A stretch of DNA of 64,000 nt, from NCBI RefSeq assembly GCF_007752135.1, contig NZ_CP036298.1:1736001-1800000 (forward strand). Reading direction: 5' to 3'. This stretch comes from Aureliella helgolandensis (GTDB taxonomy: Bacteria; Planctomycetota; Planctomycetia; Pirellulales; Pirellulaceae). Each line of letters begins with the position of its first letter. Within the stretch, counting starts at the first letter, position 1. The translations under genes were made by a program, and so were the position numbers. Below, one piece after another: positions 19,203 to 29,276 of this stretch. The notes below the pieces were generated by a model, which saw nothing but the letters and a program-made list of their open reading frames with translations, was not told the origin of the DNA and ran no database searches.

Positions 19203-19859
19203 ATGGCAAAGCAGGTTACGGTAACAGAAGTCGACGCATTCATGCGACAGCTGAAGTGGCTCATCGCTGGAGTCGTCGCTTTGTTCGTTATTCCGCTGTT
19301 TGTCTATGCGATTTACATGAGCCGCAGGCTTGATTCCTTCGAGGATTTGATGAGTCAAAGCCCACCACAGGAATTGGAAGACGAGGAGCTGGGGCGCGGT
19401 GACCTGTCTCGTCTGGCCGTCGATCCAGTGGAGGGGCAGGTCGTGTATGTTCCGGCCTACTCACACATCTATCACAGTGGAGGGAAGCCGTACTTGCTGA
19501 CGATTACACTCAGCGTTCGCAATACTAGCTTAGAAGACGCAATCGTCGTTGAGTCAATAAGGTACTTCGACACCAAAGGCAAGGAAGTCAAGTCGTACCT
19601 CACCAAATCGGTGCGTTTGCCCGCTCTGGGGACGACGGAAATTATCGTCACGCGGGACGATGTGTCCGGCGGCAGCGGTGCTAACTTTCTGGTTGAGTGG
19701 TACGCTAACAAACCAGTTACAGCGCCCATCGTCGAAGCCGTGATGATTGGCACGAATTCACAGCAGGGAATCTCTTTTGCGCTGCGTGGTAGCGTCATCA
19801 GTGAAGTTGTTCCAGCGTCGTCAGGCGACGGAGCCGCGGAGGTAGAGAGGCTGAGATGA
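19203..19859 (+). CDS. DUF3124 membrane-anchored protein
   Basis: 218 residues. An N-terminal membrane anchor (about residues 19-39) is followed by a short linker and the DUF3124 domain: VVYVPAYSHIYH (about 81-92), LTITLSVRNTS, YFDTKGKEVKSYL, GGSGANFLVEWYA and VEAVMIGTNSQQGISF. Function of the family is unknown; the domain should lie outside the cytoplasmic membrane. Start ATG 19203 has GGGAG 8 bases upstream, so I prefer it to the open GTG at 19137. It is the first of several membrane and stress-related genes in 19-32 kb. The 347 bases after it show no gene. Confidence 0.85.
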   Translation: MAKQVTVTEVDAFMRQLKWLIAGVVALFVIPLFVYAIYMSRRLDSFEDLMSQSPPQELEDEELGRGDLSRLAVDPVEGQVVYVPAYSHIYHSGGKPYLLTITLSVRNTSLEDAIVVESIRYFDTKGKEVKSYLTKSVRLPALGTTEIIVTRDDVSGGSGANFLVEWYANKPVTAPIVEAVMIGTNSQQGISFALRGSVISEVVPASSGDGAAEVERLR

Positions 19860-20206
19860 AGGCAAGTCGAATGTATTTGCCAATCAAATCCTCGATTGGA
19901 TTTGAGTCAGCCAACGCATCCTGACAACTTGGGGAATCGCCCAACGTTAGAGTCGTTGAAGTCTTGTTGTCGAGCGTTTCCGATAGAAAACTGCACTACC
20001 AGAGGAAGGGCTCGCAGAGACGCTTGCACGCTGGCGACTCGCCGGTGTCACACGCGGAGACGAACTGTTCCAGCTCGGAACGCGAGAAATGTTATGCTGA
20101 CGCTTCGTATTCACATTCAACAGATGGTCACACGCTTGCTGGCGACGACGGCCAAATGGTGCCACGGTATTGAAGCATCTCATGAACACGAGAGAACTCG
20201 TCTTCC

Positions 20207-20866
20207 ATGCAACCGACTGGCCAGACGATTGTTTACGGAATAGCATGCTTTGTTATGGTCTTATACATTCTAGATTTGCTGGGCGTCGCCGTGTTCGCGG
20301 TGAGCGGAGTCCTGGCGGCCGGACGCAAGAGTTTTGACGTACTCGGTGTGGCTATCATCGCTACCGTTACGGCTATTGGCGGTGGCACCATCCGCGACGT
20401 CTTGCTTGACCGCTATCCCGTTTTTTGGGTGGAGGACGCGACCTACCTGTTGGTTATCCTCGCGACTGCCGTGCTGACGATCCTATATACGCGTTTCCGC
20501 GAGTTGCCGCGAACCTCTTTGCTAGTCGCCGACGCCTTCGGACTGGCTCTGTTCGCGATTAGTGGTGCCCAGGTTGCGGAGGCACAGAATTTTCCTGGAG
20601 TCATCGTGGTGTTGATGGGAACGATTACGGGCACGGCGGGGGGCGTATTGCGTGATGTCCTGTGCAATGAAGTCCCGCTGTTGTTGCGCCAACCGGACTT
20701 GTATGCAACGGCAGCGATCGCTGGAGCGGCTGCCTATCTGGGGCTGCAGGCGTTCGGTTTGGTGCAACCGTATGCCGCAGTCGGGGGAATTGCCGTGGGC
20801 ACCGGTCTGCGTTTGGCTGCGATCTTCTGGGGATTGCGTTTGCCAATCTATCGCACGTCCGACTAG
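20207..20866 (+). CDS. TRIC/UPF0126 family cation channel
   Basis: Seven-helix membrane protein of the trimeric intracellular cation channel family (bacterial UPF0126, YicG-like), which conducts monovalent cations. Two internal repeats each carry the family signature: [11 protein letters not shown]...[10 protein letters not shown] and [11 protein letters not shown]...[17 protein letters not shown]. The 219-residue length is typical. ATG 20255 ([10 protein letters not shown]) is an alternative start that matches family N-termini more closely; neither has a strong ribosome binding site. Confidence 0.88.
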   Translation: MQPTGQTIVYGIACFVMVLYILDLLGVAVFAVSGVLAAGRKSFDVLGVAIIATVTAIGGGTIRDVLLDRYPVFWVEDATYLLVILATAVLTILYTRFRELPRTSLLVADAFGLALFAISGAQVAEAQNFPGVIVVLMGTITGTAGGVLRDVLCNEVPLLLRQPDLYATAAIAGAAAYLGLQAFGLVQPYAAVGGIAVGTGLRLAAIFWGLRLPIYRTSD

Positions 20867-21111
20867 TATCCGCGGACCGCGTAAAAACGACACTTTGCGC
20901 CATTGTCTCAATCCTCCCCCCTCATTTGTCGACAATTCAACGACTTGAGGGAAGGGAGGTCGATCGGCACGCAGGCTAGAGCAGAATAAGTCAAATTCAT
21001 CACGATTCGCTTTCTGCGCAAGACACGCGGCGCGTTGCCGATGTCTTGTACGAACGGTTGAAGGGCTCGCTTGCTCCATCTGGCCCATATCTGAATTCGC
21101 ATTTCGTCTAG

Positions 21112-22566
21112 TTAGGCGTCGGCCACGCCCTTGCGAATACGGGCGCCAATGTTTTTGTCGATGTTGCTCCAGTACTCCAGCGCTCGCTCAAGCACGGGCT
21201 CGAACACCAGCCCCTTGAGATGGCCGACGACATTTGACACCAGTCGGTCGCGTTGCTTCTCGTCCATGACGTCACGCACTAGCGTGCCAGCCTGGCTAAA
21301 GTCGTCATCATCCTGTCGCAACGTATAGGCGGCACGAATAAACTCGCCGTCTGCCGACCAAGTCGCTGACTCAGGATATCGCTCGCCATCAGCCGCCGGC
21401 CCGCCCTTCGAGTTCGGAGCATAAACGGGGTCGGAAACGTTTTGCGTCCGACCTTGCCCGTCTTTGCTGTAGCTGAACACAGGACACTGTGGTGCGTTGA
21501 CGGGAATCTGCTTGTAGTTCACTCCCAGTCGGTGTCGATGTGCGTCAGCGTAAGCGAACATGCGACCCAGCAACATCTTGTCAGGACTAATTCCAATGCC
21601 CGGCACAAGGTTGTTCGGCTCGAACGCCGCCTGTTCGATTTCTGTGTGAAAGTCGGTCGGATTGCGGTTCAACGTTAGTTTCCCAACATCTTGCAACGGG
21701 TAATCTGCATGTGGCCAGACTTTGGTCAGATCGAATGGATTCAGCCGGTATGTCTTCGCTTCCTCGAAGGGCATGATCTGTACTTTCAACGACCAACTTG
21801 GGTGATCACCACTTTTGATCGCGTTGTATAGGTCTCGACGGTGGTAGTCACCATCCGTTCCAGCCAGTCGGTCGGCGTCTGCTTGCGTGAGAAAGTCGAT
21901 GCCTTGATCCGTCTTAAAGTGGTACTTCACCCAAAATCGTTCGCCAGCGGCGTTGACCCACATGTAGGTATGGCTGGAGTAGCCGTTCATATGCCGCCAA
22001 GTCTTTGGAATTCCACGGTCCCCCATCAACCACGTCACCTGGTGGGCCGACTCGGGAGACAGGGACCAAAAGTCCCATTGCATGTCGTGGTCGCGGAGGC
22101 CATTATCCGCACGACGTTTTTGCGATCGGATGAAGTGCTGGAACTTCATGGGATCGCGCAGAAAGAACACGGGCGTGTTGTTCCCCACCATGTCGTAGTT
22201 GCCTTGGCTGGTATAGAACTTCACCGAGAAGCCACGGGGGTCGCGCCAAGTATCTGGACTGCCGCGCTCTCCCGCCACCGTGGAGAATCGGCTCAACGTC
22301 TCTGTCTTCGTACCTGGTTGGAACACCGCCGCCTTGGTGTAAGCACTGACATCGTGGGTCACTTCGAAATGTCCAAACGCCCCGGAACCTTTCGCGTGCG
22401 GCTGTCGCTCGGGGATCCGCTCGCGATTGAAGTTGGCCATCTGCTCGATGAGGTAATGGTCGTGAAGCAGAATAGGGCCATCGCAGCCTACCGTAAGCGA
22501 GTGTTCGTCACTGGCGACGGGGCAGCCCGCATCGGTGGTGGTCGGCTTTGATTCGTTCTTGTTCAT
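21112..22566 (-). CDS. katA: Haem catalase, clade 3 type
   Basis: Decomposes hydrogen peroxide. 484 residues, the length of small-subunit catalases. The distal catalytic histidine is in [15 protein letters not shown] (His 57), the catalytic asparagine in [12 protein letters not shown], the proximal haem tyrosine in [19 protein letters not shown]-binding-type segments are present. No signal peptide, so cytoplasmic. Start ATG has an AGGG box 9 bases upstream. The gene stands alone; the 213 bases upstream before the divergent YjdF-like gene must hold its promoter, but no OxyR or PerR site could be recognised by eye. Confidence 0.96.
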   Translation of the reverse strand: MNKNESKPTTTDAGCPVASDEHSLTVGCDGPILLHDHYLIEQMANFNRERIPERQPHAKGSGAFGHFEVTHDVSAYTKAAVFQPGTKTETLSRFSTVAGERGSPDTWRDPRGFSVKFYTSQGNYDMVGNNTPVFFLRDPMKFQHFIRSQKRRADNGLRDHDMQWDFWSLSPESAHQVTWLMGDRGIPKTWRHMNGYSSHTYMWVNAAGERFWVKYHFKTDQGIDFLTQADADRLAGTDGDYHRRDLYNAIKSGDHPSWSLKVQIMPFEEAKTYRLNPFDLTKVWPHADYPLQDVGKLTLNRNPTDFHTEIEQAAFEPNNLVPGIGISPDKMLLGRMFAYADAHRHRLGVNYKQIPVNAPQCPVFSYSKDGQGRTQNVSDPVYAPNSKGGPAADGERYPESATWSADGEFIRAAYTLRQDDDDFSQAGTLVRDVMDEKQRDRLVSNVVGHLKGLVFEPVLERALEYWSNIDKNIGARIRKGVADA

Positions 22567-22779
22567 AATGCGAGCCCTTTAACTTTGACGTTCGGCGATC
22601 TGCTTAACTGGTACAATCTATCATTCCCATTGGGGTGCCGCCAGTTGCTACAAGTGCGGCTTGCGCGCCCGTCAGAATTTCAGTCGGCACGCTCCAGCGT
22701 GGCGAAGTTACTTCGTAATGCCTGTATTGTTCAGTGAGCCTGCACCAGTAGTCCACAACGCGGAAAACACGGCGCGCCC

Positions 22780-23472
22780 ATGAATCGTCGACATGAAGAT
22801 AGCTGGTTCGATGTTATCCACAAGTTTTTGGTCGTCTTCCTACGACTGTTGATCGCGTTCGGGATTCTCTTGGAGGTGTATGAAGCCCTGTGGTTGAATG
22901 CAGCGATCGCTGCTGGAATTTTGCTGTTGACGTTCCTCCCAACAATTTTTGCGAGTCGAGTTCAAGTGGAGATTCCTCCGGAATTTGAGGTGTTGACGGT
23001 TGCATTCATTTTCGCCTCGTTGTTCCTCGGCGAAACACGCCAGTTTTACAGCAAGTTCTGGTGGTGGGACATCGCGCTCCATGCTACCTCCGGTGTACTG
23101 TTGGGAGTCCTCGGTCTATTGCTTGTTTACGTGCTCAACGAAACACCACGCGTGGATCTGCACCTTCGCCCAGGCTTCGTAGCGTTCTTTGCATTTTGCT
23201 TTGCACTCTCCATCGGAACCGTATGGGAAATGTTTGAATTCGGGATGGACCACTTCTTCGGAATGAACATGCAGAAGCCCATGCTGAACGACCCTTCTGG
23301 CCTGACTGACACCATGATCGATTTGATCGTCGATGCCTTAGGCGCAATGCTCGTTTCCATTGCGGGCTATGTCTACATGAAACGCGGTAATGAATCGATT
23401 ATCGACCGTGGAATTCAGCGATTCATCCAACGCAATCCACGTCTGTTTTCAACCAAAGTCAACCCGCGCTGA
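22780..23472 (+). CDS. YjdF-like (DUF2238) membrane protein
   Basis: 230 residues with about six hydrophobic segments. Family signatures are WWDIALHATSGVLLGVLGLL (about 88-107), GTVWEMFEFGMDHFFGMNMQ (about 147-166) and DTMIDLIVDALGAML. Function unknown for the family. It sits between catalase and a remnant of a ribosome-associated protein. Confidence 0.82.
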   Translation: MNRRHEDSWFDVIHKFLVVFLRLLIAFGILLEVYEALWLNAAIAAGILLLTFLPTIFASRVQVEIPPEFEVLTVAFIFASLFLGETRQFYSKFWWWDIALHATSGVLLGVLGLLLVYVLNETPRVDLHLRPGFVAFFAFCFALSIGTVWEMFEFGMDHFFGMNMQKPMLNDPSGLTDTMIDLIVDALGAMLVSIAGYVYMKRGNESIIDRGIQRFIQRNPRLFSTKVNPR

Positions 23473-24470
23473 CGCAGTGGGTAACCGCCCCAACCTGATC
23501 GTCATCGCGGCAACGCACGGGTTTGCTAAGTGACTTCAGGGAGCTGCGGCTGTCACTCAAAGTCAGCGGTTCGCGAGTCTTTGAAGCCCGAGATATGGCG
23601 GGACGATAGGAATCACCGTGTATTTCTCTTTGCCAACGCACCCATCTCCAACGCGTGACAGTGTGCAGGATGCGCTCCGCTTCCGGAATCTGCTTGCGCA
23701 ACTGGAGTGGCTCTTGGTACCGCGGGGCGCTGTGGAGCAAGTTCGAAACACTCTGCAGGCGTTTGTGCAGCTCAATTGCGATCCCGATTTCGGAGGACAT
23801 GTTGGACCGCTTGCTTGACAGCCAAATTCTCCGACCGCTTTAGGAAGAGCCAGCGCCCTCGCCGCAGACGCCTGCGTACTGCTCACCGCAAAATAAGCTT
23901 ACCTCAGGTCGGTGCAGGCAAAACGCAATGTTCAAGTAAGCTCCCTGTCCCCAAAGCCAAGGAATCGAAGCAAAGTTCTCGCGGTGCGGTTCGGGCCACG
24001 CCAAAACAGCCGTTAGTAAGCCACCACGCTCTGGTATACCAATAGTTTCACCCGGTGAACGCAATGCCACTGAATCTCCTCGACTCCTGTCGATTCGAAG
24101 CGGTTGAGTCCGCGTTGATCTCGTCCCCAGGCAGCACAGTGCTGTACCGATTCTTTGACGTGCTATCAGCCCATGTGCAAACAGCTCGAGACCTCTTTCT
24201 AACTCATCCGTCGGGGCTTACCCTAACGCAGCGAGCCCGAAGCGGAGAGCATGGCCTCGACGGGGACGGGACGTAAGACGTCAAATCAGCACACAACGGT
24301 CCGGCCCACCTCGGTCATCAGGAGGCCTCGTCGCTACGTTAACTGCGATCGCACCCTTGCTGTCATGTTCCAGATTGGTGCTCAATTTGCGCTGAGTCTT
24401 CCGAAGATCTAGAAAGAGCGGCGTATGCTATTACGACGGTATCTGCTTGACCTTCAAGATTCTCGCACGC
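23473..24470. other. Region without intact gene; holds one protein remnant
   Basis: About 1 kb with no intact gene. The only recognisable coding trace is the baeRF-like remnant at 23609-23818. The rest shows neither open frames of quality nor repeats. Confidence 0.45.
23609..23818 (+). pseudogene. Remnant of a baeRF-like (archaeal/eukaryotic release factor-like) protein
   Basis: The frame reads ITVYFSLPTHPSP...QDALRFRNLLAQLE and then VPRGAVEQVRNTL before a stop. It resembles the N-terminal block of baeRF-type proteins (VSIYLPTHRxGxExxQDxIRLKNLLxEAE), a group that includes ribosome hibernation factors. Only about 65 residues survive and no continuation was found downstream in any frame. This assignment rests on pattern memory, not on a search. 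Confidence 0.35.
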
Positions 24471-26237
24471 TCATTTGGAAACGGCTGTACCGATACCCGT
24501 ACGACCGTATCCGTTTCCACAATAGAACATGCGAAGATGCTCACCTTCGCGAATGATCGTTGGATACTCGACCATCTGTTGTTCCCAACCGGTGCCGATG
24601 GGCGATAGCTGAAGATTTGCGTCGGATAGAGCACCTCGCCGCCAGTGAATCCCGTCGTCCGATTCGGCATAGCAAATCGAATAGAAGCCGTGCCGCGTTC
24701 CAATGGCCGAATACCACATACGAAACATGCCATCAGGTTCCAGGTGTACGACCGGCCCGGCGACCCCAATATCTTCATAATCGCGATTAGGATCACGAAG
24801 TAAGACTGCTCCAAGTTTGGTCCAATGAAGTCCATCCGTTGAGGTAGCCAGGCAGATCGTTTTCTGCTGATGGAGAGCGAGGGCATTTCCAGTTGTGGGG
24901 CAACCGGTGTAGTAATACCGCCACTGCGGCGGACCGTCGCCCTGTGGCATTTGAATCACAGATCCGCCCGCGACTCCTATCGCGTCGGGAGATCCGTATT
25001 CATCGCTTGGAGCGAGAACAGGTTGGTCGCCATGACGCGTCCAGGTAGTAGCGTCGTTACTCGTTGCCAACCCGATACCAGGAAACGCGCTCAGCCCCAA
25101 GCCTTGCCCGGCATTGCCCGTATAGTATAGATGCCACAGGTTGTCTCGCATGCGTACGACATTAGGCAACACACACCAATGGGCATCAAAGGAGCCCGCT
25201 TCGCCGGTCTCGAACAAAGGCCCAGTCCGAGTCCAATTGTTAACGTCACCGACCGGTGTGGTCGCGACACCAATCTTTTGTTTTCCGTTTTGATGACCGC
25301 CGGAATAGAATAACCGGTAGGTGTCTCGGTCACGGAGAATCCACGGATTCATGCAGCGCGTCGCATCGAATTCGCCTGGGCGTGGTGGCAAAACGGGGTT
25401 GGATTGATCTCGAATCCATTCGACGGGCCGACGTAGTTCTGCGTATTCATCGGTATGCGACAGACGCATCGTGACCACTTCATGACCGCTGCGAACGATA
25501 CCCCATAGGCTACCGATGTCGCTACGATCCCAGGCGATTCCTTGACCGGCAATCGGTGCCGCAACTGTCGCGAGATGGCTTAGCTCGCCACCGTCCTGCG
25601 GTACCTGCAGGACATAGAGTTCGGCGTGGTCATGGCCAGTCACGAACAGGCTTCCATTGGGACCGAAAGCCCCACCGGAATTGCTGTTGGGCAAAAAACG
25701 CTGAATCACGGTTTCGGGGAAGGTCCACTCTCCCGTTGGGCTCCACTGGTCGTCGTACCGAACCAGCTTTGTGCGGCGGATTTCGGCATCTCCGTAAAAT
25801 GCAAATACGATCCACCATGATCCTCGATAGCGTTCAATCCAGTTGATAGCACCTGCCGCTTCTTCAAACGGTATTGTTTCTATAGGCTGCAAGGCTTCGG
25901 CGTCGAATATTTCAACAGAGTTTTTCAATGGCGCTGCGGGCCAGTTCGAGTTAGCACAATAAAGTTTTCCGTCGAAGACCACACCGCTATTGAGGTGTAA
26001 TATTGCAGACCCAGCCGGCGCGGTCCAGCTTGCAAGTCGTTTGTCGGTTCCCTTTGCATAGCGAGCAATAGTGCGATTGGCAATTGCATAGAAAGATGTT
26101 GCATCAACGGCCACTGCTTGGTGTGCTTCCGGAACGCTGATGCGTTGCTGCTCTCGCACGGTGAGTTCGGAAGCTGAGAGGCCAGTGAAAGCGACTGCTG
26201 AGACCATCGCTACCATAATAATTGTGATCGACTTCAT
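24471..26237 (-). CDS. Secreted beta-propeller protein with GH43/68-like glycosidase fold
   Basis: 588 residues with a signal peptide (1-22). Residues about 25-270 look like repeated propeller blades around sequences such as WIVFAFYGD and GGAFGPNGSLFVTGHD. Residues about 280-580 match the five-bladed propeller of glycosidase-like proteins: MNPWILRDRDTYRLFYSGG, DAHWCVLPNVVRMRDNLWHLYYTGN, GIGLATSNDATTWTRHG, DYEDIGVAGPVVHLEPDGMFRMWYS, each pairing a blade with a possible catalytic acid. Likely acts on extracellular polysaccharide, but the enzyme class is not established. Single gene. Confidence 0.7.
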   Translation of the reverse strand: MKSITIIMVAMVSAVAFTGLSASELTVREQQRISVPEAHQAVAVDATSFYAIANRTIARYAKGTDKRLASWTAPAGSAILHLNSGVVFDGKLYCANSNWPAAPLKNSVEIFDAEALQPIETIPFEEAAGAINWIERYRGSWWIVFAFYGDAEIRRTKLVRYDDQWSPTGEWTFPETVIQRFLPNSNSGGAFGPNGSLFVTGHDHAELYVLQVPQDGGELSHLATVAAPIAGQGIAWDRSDIGSLWGIVRSGHEVVTMRLSHTDEYAELRRPVEWIRDQSNPVLPPRPGEFDATRCMNPWILRDRDTYRLFYSGGHQNGKQKIGVATTPVGDVNNWTRTGPLFETGEAGSFDAHWCVLPNVVRMRDNLWHLYYTGNAGQGLGLSAFPGIGLATSNDATTWTRHGDQPVLAPSDEYGSPDAIGVAGGSVIQMPQGDGPPQWRYYYTGCPTTGNALALHQQKTICLATSTDGLHWTKLGAVLLRDPNRDYEDIGVAGPVVHLEPDGMFRMWYSAIGTRHGFYSICYAESDDGIHWRRGALSDANLQLSPIGTGWEQQMVEYPTIIREGEHLRMFYCGNGYGRTGIGTAVSK

Positions 26238-26810
26238 TCTACTGATACTCGCGAGAAACGTTACGAACTATTGGCGGTCGGAGCAGCTGTCTTCAGTTAT
26301 TGGATGGCTGCGGACGGACTAGTGAGCAGCTCGCTCTGCAAAGATTGCCATCGCTTGATGTTCGTTGCCGTCCGTCATGCTTCCGCCAACTGAATTCCAG
26401 ATTGGCCTTGCGTGCATAGGTAATATCGCTTGGCCAGCCGTTGGAGTTCATCTCTGGCACGATGACCTGCTGGGGACCTATCCACACCTCTATTACATAT
26501 TCTAGCCAGCCATGAGTTGCTTCGTGACAACGACGATGCTCTAGGCGGTGATTGGCAGGAGCGATTAGCAGAGAAACAGTGAGAACCGGCGCGAATGAGC
26601 TCGCGTGGCCACTCATTCACGCCCGTCAAGGGGAGCTGCCATGGAGCATGTGTTCCTAGTGATCCGCACAACAACCGATCGTATCTTTGGTTCCGCAATG
26701 CACTCGAAAATACTATCGCAGTGTCGCTGACGCAATCGCAGCAGTCCGTCGTGGATAAAATACGCTACGGCCAAACCAACGGCGGCTCGTTAACGCAGCC
26801 TGTTGCGGTA
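26238..26810. other. Intergenic region, nothing recognised
   Basis: 573 bases between two leftward genes. A 107-codon minus-strand frame at 26293-26616 has no recognisable feature and unlikely composition. Confidence 0.4.
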
Positions 26811-27743
26811 TCAGGGAACCGCCTCGTTTTGCGGCGGTGGTATCGCGAGCACGTCTCGGTCAGAGTGCCGTAAGACGCCTTCTGTCACGCTGCCTATGAG
26901 TGCTCGGGTAAACGCCGATCGACTGCACGTTCCAACGACGATCAATTCCGCAGATAAATCTTGCGTTGTCTTGCAAATCGTTTCGGCGATGCTGCCATTC
27001 GAGGGTTGTAGGATCGTGGAGATCCCGTCGAGTTTGATTCTATCCATGAATGACTCAACCTCCTTTTCTGCACGGTTTCTCGCCTCAGCTATGTACGTTT
27101 GTTTCTCGTCGTCACTCAACGACGCGCGGTTCATCAGAGCAAGTCCAGGGTCGCTGAATACGTAGAGCAGAGAGGTGTTCAGCCGATCAAGCAAACCGAG
27201 TGATTTAGCTTTGCGGATCGTTGTCTCTGAATAAATGGATAGGTCGGAGGCGGCAATCGCTCGACTGTACAGGCCAGCCGGAAATCCGTTGGCCATCAAG
27301 ACGGGACGGTCTGCGGTGCGGATCGTGCGCTCGGCAGTTGTCCCGACCAGGATATCCCGGAGCAGCTGTCGGCGATGCGGACCAATGACAACCAAATCAG
27401 CCTGCAGGTCTCGTGCAGCCTGGTTGATACCGAAAAACGGTTTTCCCAGTACCACGTGAAAGTCGCATTTCACGGAGTCGATTTCTTGGAGAGAGAGTGT
27501 CAGTTTCTCAAGGAGTTCGGTCGATGCGTTCCGTTCTGCCAGCACGAGCGACTGCGTCTGATCATTGTCGACAACATGAACCAAGTGTAGCGTTGCATCA
27601 TGTTCTCGTGCCAGCAGTTTGGCACGTCGGATCGCGCGGTCCGAGCGTTCCGAGAAATCTGTTGCAACCACAATTGCCTTCATTAATCTGCCCACCGAGT
27701 CTTCCTGTGAAGTGTTGGATTGATGGTCCGCCGCGTAGTTCAT
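26811..27743 (-). CDS. Tandem-domain universal stress protein
   Basis: Two UspA domains of about 145 residues. Domain 1 starts MKAIVVATDFSERSDRAIRRA (residue 21 on) and has the nucleotide-binding-type end VVIGPHRRQLLRDILVGTTAERTIRTADRPVL. Domain 2 ends VVGTCSRSAFTRALIGSVTEGVLRHSDRDVLAI, a G-2x-G-9x-G-S/T-like pattern. ATG 27683, exactly at the first domain, is an equally plausible start. Cytoplasmic stress response. It follows another tandem Usp gene by 34 bases on the same strand, so they are probably one operon. Confidence 0.88.
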   Translation of the reverse strand: MNYAADHQSNTSQEDSVGRLMKAIVVATDFSERSDRAIRRAKLLAREHDATLHLVHVVDNDQTQSLVLAERNASTELLEKLTLSLQEIDSVKCDFHVVLGKPFFGINQAARDLQADLVVIGPHRRQLLRDILVGTTAERTIRTADRPVLMANGFPAGLYSRAIAASDLSIYSETTIRKAKSLGLLDRLNTSLLYVFSDPGLALMNRASLSDDEKQTYIAEARNRAEKEVESFMDRIKLDGISTILQPSNGSIAETICKTTQDLSAELIVVGTCSRSAFTRALIGSVTEGVLRHSDRDVLAIPPPQNEAVP

Positions 27744-27777
27744 GGATTAAGAGACGTCCCCTTGCTGACCTCTAGGC

Positions 27778-28728
27778 TTAATTCGCCTCGACGTAGTCCC
27801 CCATTTTGATAGGGGAAATAAAACAACTCGGTTTCACCGCGATGACCGAACACTCGATAGAGTCTAGAATTCGCTCTGCTGTGTTGCCGATCACCAGACC
27901 CGCCGCGCCGCTACGACCAACCGTACCCATCACGATCAAATCAACGCCATTAAGCGACGCAAATTCTGGAATCACCTGGGGCGCATCGCCCTTGAGCATA
28001 TGGACAAAGTCGTCGTTGATGCCACAGCCGTGTCCGCGCAGGAACTTGTCGAACATTTGTTCGCTGTGTTCTTGGCGGCTTTCTTTCATCTGCACGTATT
28101 CTTGTTTGGTAATTCGTTCTTTGAGCAAGTGTTCGCCACTAATGGTCCAAGTTTGGACGATCGAGAATCTTGCGTCTTCCCGCTTACTGATCGCTTGAGC
28201 TAGGTTAAAAATTTCCTCGTTCAGCTCGGCATCGATGACTTCGTCTGTTGAAGTGTCGACGCAGGCCAAGACGTGTCGGACTGGTGACGCTGAATTCGGT
28301 GCGACCAAATGGACGGCGCATGGGCATTCTCGCAGCAACCGTGTTGCAGTCGTTCCAAAGAATCCCTTTCGCCGACTGTCGGCCCCCTTGGCGACACGCA
28401 CGACAAGATCGTGTTTTGCTCGCAAAACTTCACGAATGATCTCAACGGACGATTTTCCGACCAGTACTTTTGTCTCCACGTCGAATCCATTCTCGCGTAG
28501 CGGCGCTGCCAACGCCTCGAGTTGCTCTTGCTTCTCGCGGATCATCAATTCATGAATATGTTCATGGTTGCTTACGAATAAACGAACATTCCAAGGTAGC
28601 AGCGGAACCACATCGACGATTTTCAAAGTGGCTTGGCACTCTTTTGCGAGTTTCGCAGATTCGCCGACAATGCCTTGGTTGCCAAGCCGCGTGTCGGTAG
28701 CGACCAAGATGTTCTTAAAACGTTGCAT
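27778..28728 (-). CDS. Tandem-domain universal stress protein, UspE-like
   Basis: 316 residues in two Usp domains. Domain 1 starts MQRFKNILVATDTR and lacks a clear ATP-binding loop; domain 2 ends LIVMGTVGRSGAAGLVIGNTAERILDSIECSVIAVKP, which has the G-2x-G-9x-G-N/S-T signature of ATP-binding Usp proteins. This uneven pair is typical of UspE. The start has AGGA 9 bases upstream. It is the first gene of a two-gene Usp operon and lies just after an inserted 113-bp repeat. Confidence 0.9.
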   Translation of the reverse strand: MQRFKNILVATDTRLGNQGIVGESAKLAKECQATLKIVDVVPLLPWNVRLFVSNHEHIHELMIREKQEQLEALAAPLRENGFDVETKVLVGKSSVEIIREVLRAKHDLVVRVAKGADSRRKGFFGTTATRLLRECPCAVHLVAPNSASPVRHVLACVDTSTDEVIDAELNEEIFNLAQAISKREDARFSIVQTWTISGEHLLKERITKQEYVQMKESRQEHSEQMFDKFLRGHGCGINDDFVHMLKGDAPQVIPEFASLNGVDLIVMGTVGRSGAAGLVIGNTAERILDSIECSVIAVKPSCFISPIKMGDYVEAN

Positions 28729-28784
28729 GCTTGCGTTCCTTTGTGTGGGCTTAAGCTTCGAGAGTTACCGACCAACGGCGTCAC

Positions 28785-28897
28785 GGCTGTTGATTTAATA
28801 GCGTCTTGAGTTTTAACGTGCAGGTAGCACCCCTAACCGCCCTGTAGTGGAGACCACCTATCCTTGCTGACGCGGCGGGTTAATATTTCAACAGCCC
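28785..28897. repeat. 113-bp interspersed repeat with GGCTGTTGA/TCAACAGCC ends, copy 1
   Basis: Nearly identical (two differences seen) to 63872-63984. Its ends are inverted repeats GGCTGTTGA and TCAACAGCC. The right part forms the last 20 or so codons of the adjacent rnk-like gene. This looks like a small non-autonomous mobile element or a REP-type palindromic unit; no target duplication is obvious. Confidence 0.85.
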
Positions 28898-29276
28898 GGT
28901 CCCGTTCGGGTTGATAGACCACTTCGTCGATCCGCAAATTGCTCTTACCGGTTGGGACCTCCCAATGAACTCGGTTTCCGACCCGGTAACCCAGGATTGC
29001 GGTTCCGATTGGTGCGAGACTTGACAATCGACCATTGGCGATATTCGTGTCTTCGGGATAAACCAGCGTATAGGAGTCCGTTGCTTGAGACTTAAAATCC
29101 GTTAGCTTGGCGGTTGAGTTCATCGTCACCACGTCGGCTGGCACCGAGCCAGCATCGACGATCGTCGCGCGATGGAGTTCACTCGCCAGCTTTTGGAAAG
29201 CGGTCAGGGCAGCAATGACGCCCAACAACTCGTACTTCAACAATTCAACCAGACGATTGAAATCTTCACAAGTCAC
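28833..29276 (-). CDS. Rnk/GreA-type nucleoside diphosphate kinase regulator-like factor
   Basis: 147 residues. N-terminal coiled coil (residues 3-38), then the GreA/GreB C-terminal FKBP-like domain in its Rnk form: ADVVTMNSTAKL, YTLVYPEDTNIANGRLSSLAPIGTAILGYRVGNRVHWEVP and DEVVYQPE. Such factors bind RNA polymerase. Start GTG at 29276. Family members normally end soon after YQPE; here about 20 extra residues (VEILTRRVSKDRWSPLQGG) come from an inserted 113-bp repeat that also supplies the stop codon. Confidence 0.85.
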   Translation of the reverse strand: MTCEDFNRLVELLKYELLGVIAALTAFQKLASELHRATIVDAGSVPADVVTMNSTAKLTDFKSQATDSYTLVYPEDTNIANGRLSSLAPIGTAILGYRVGNRVHWEVPTGKSNLRIDEVVYQPERDRAVEILTRRVSKDRWSPLQGG

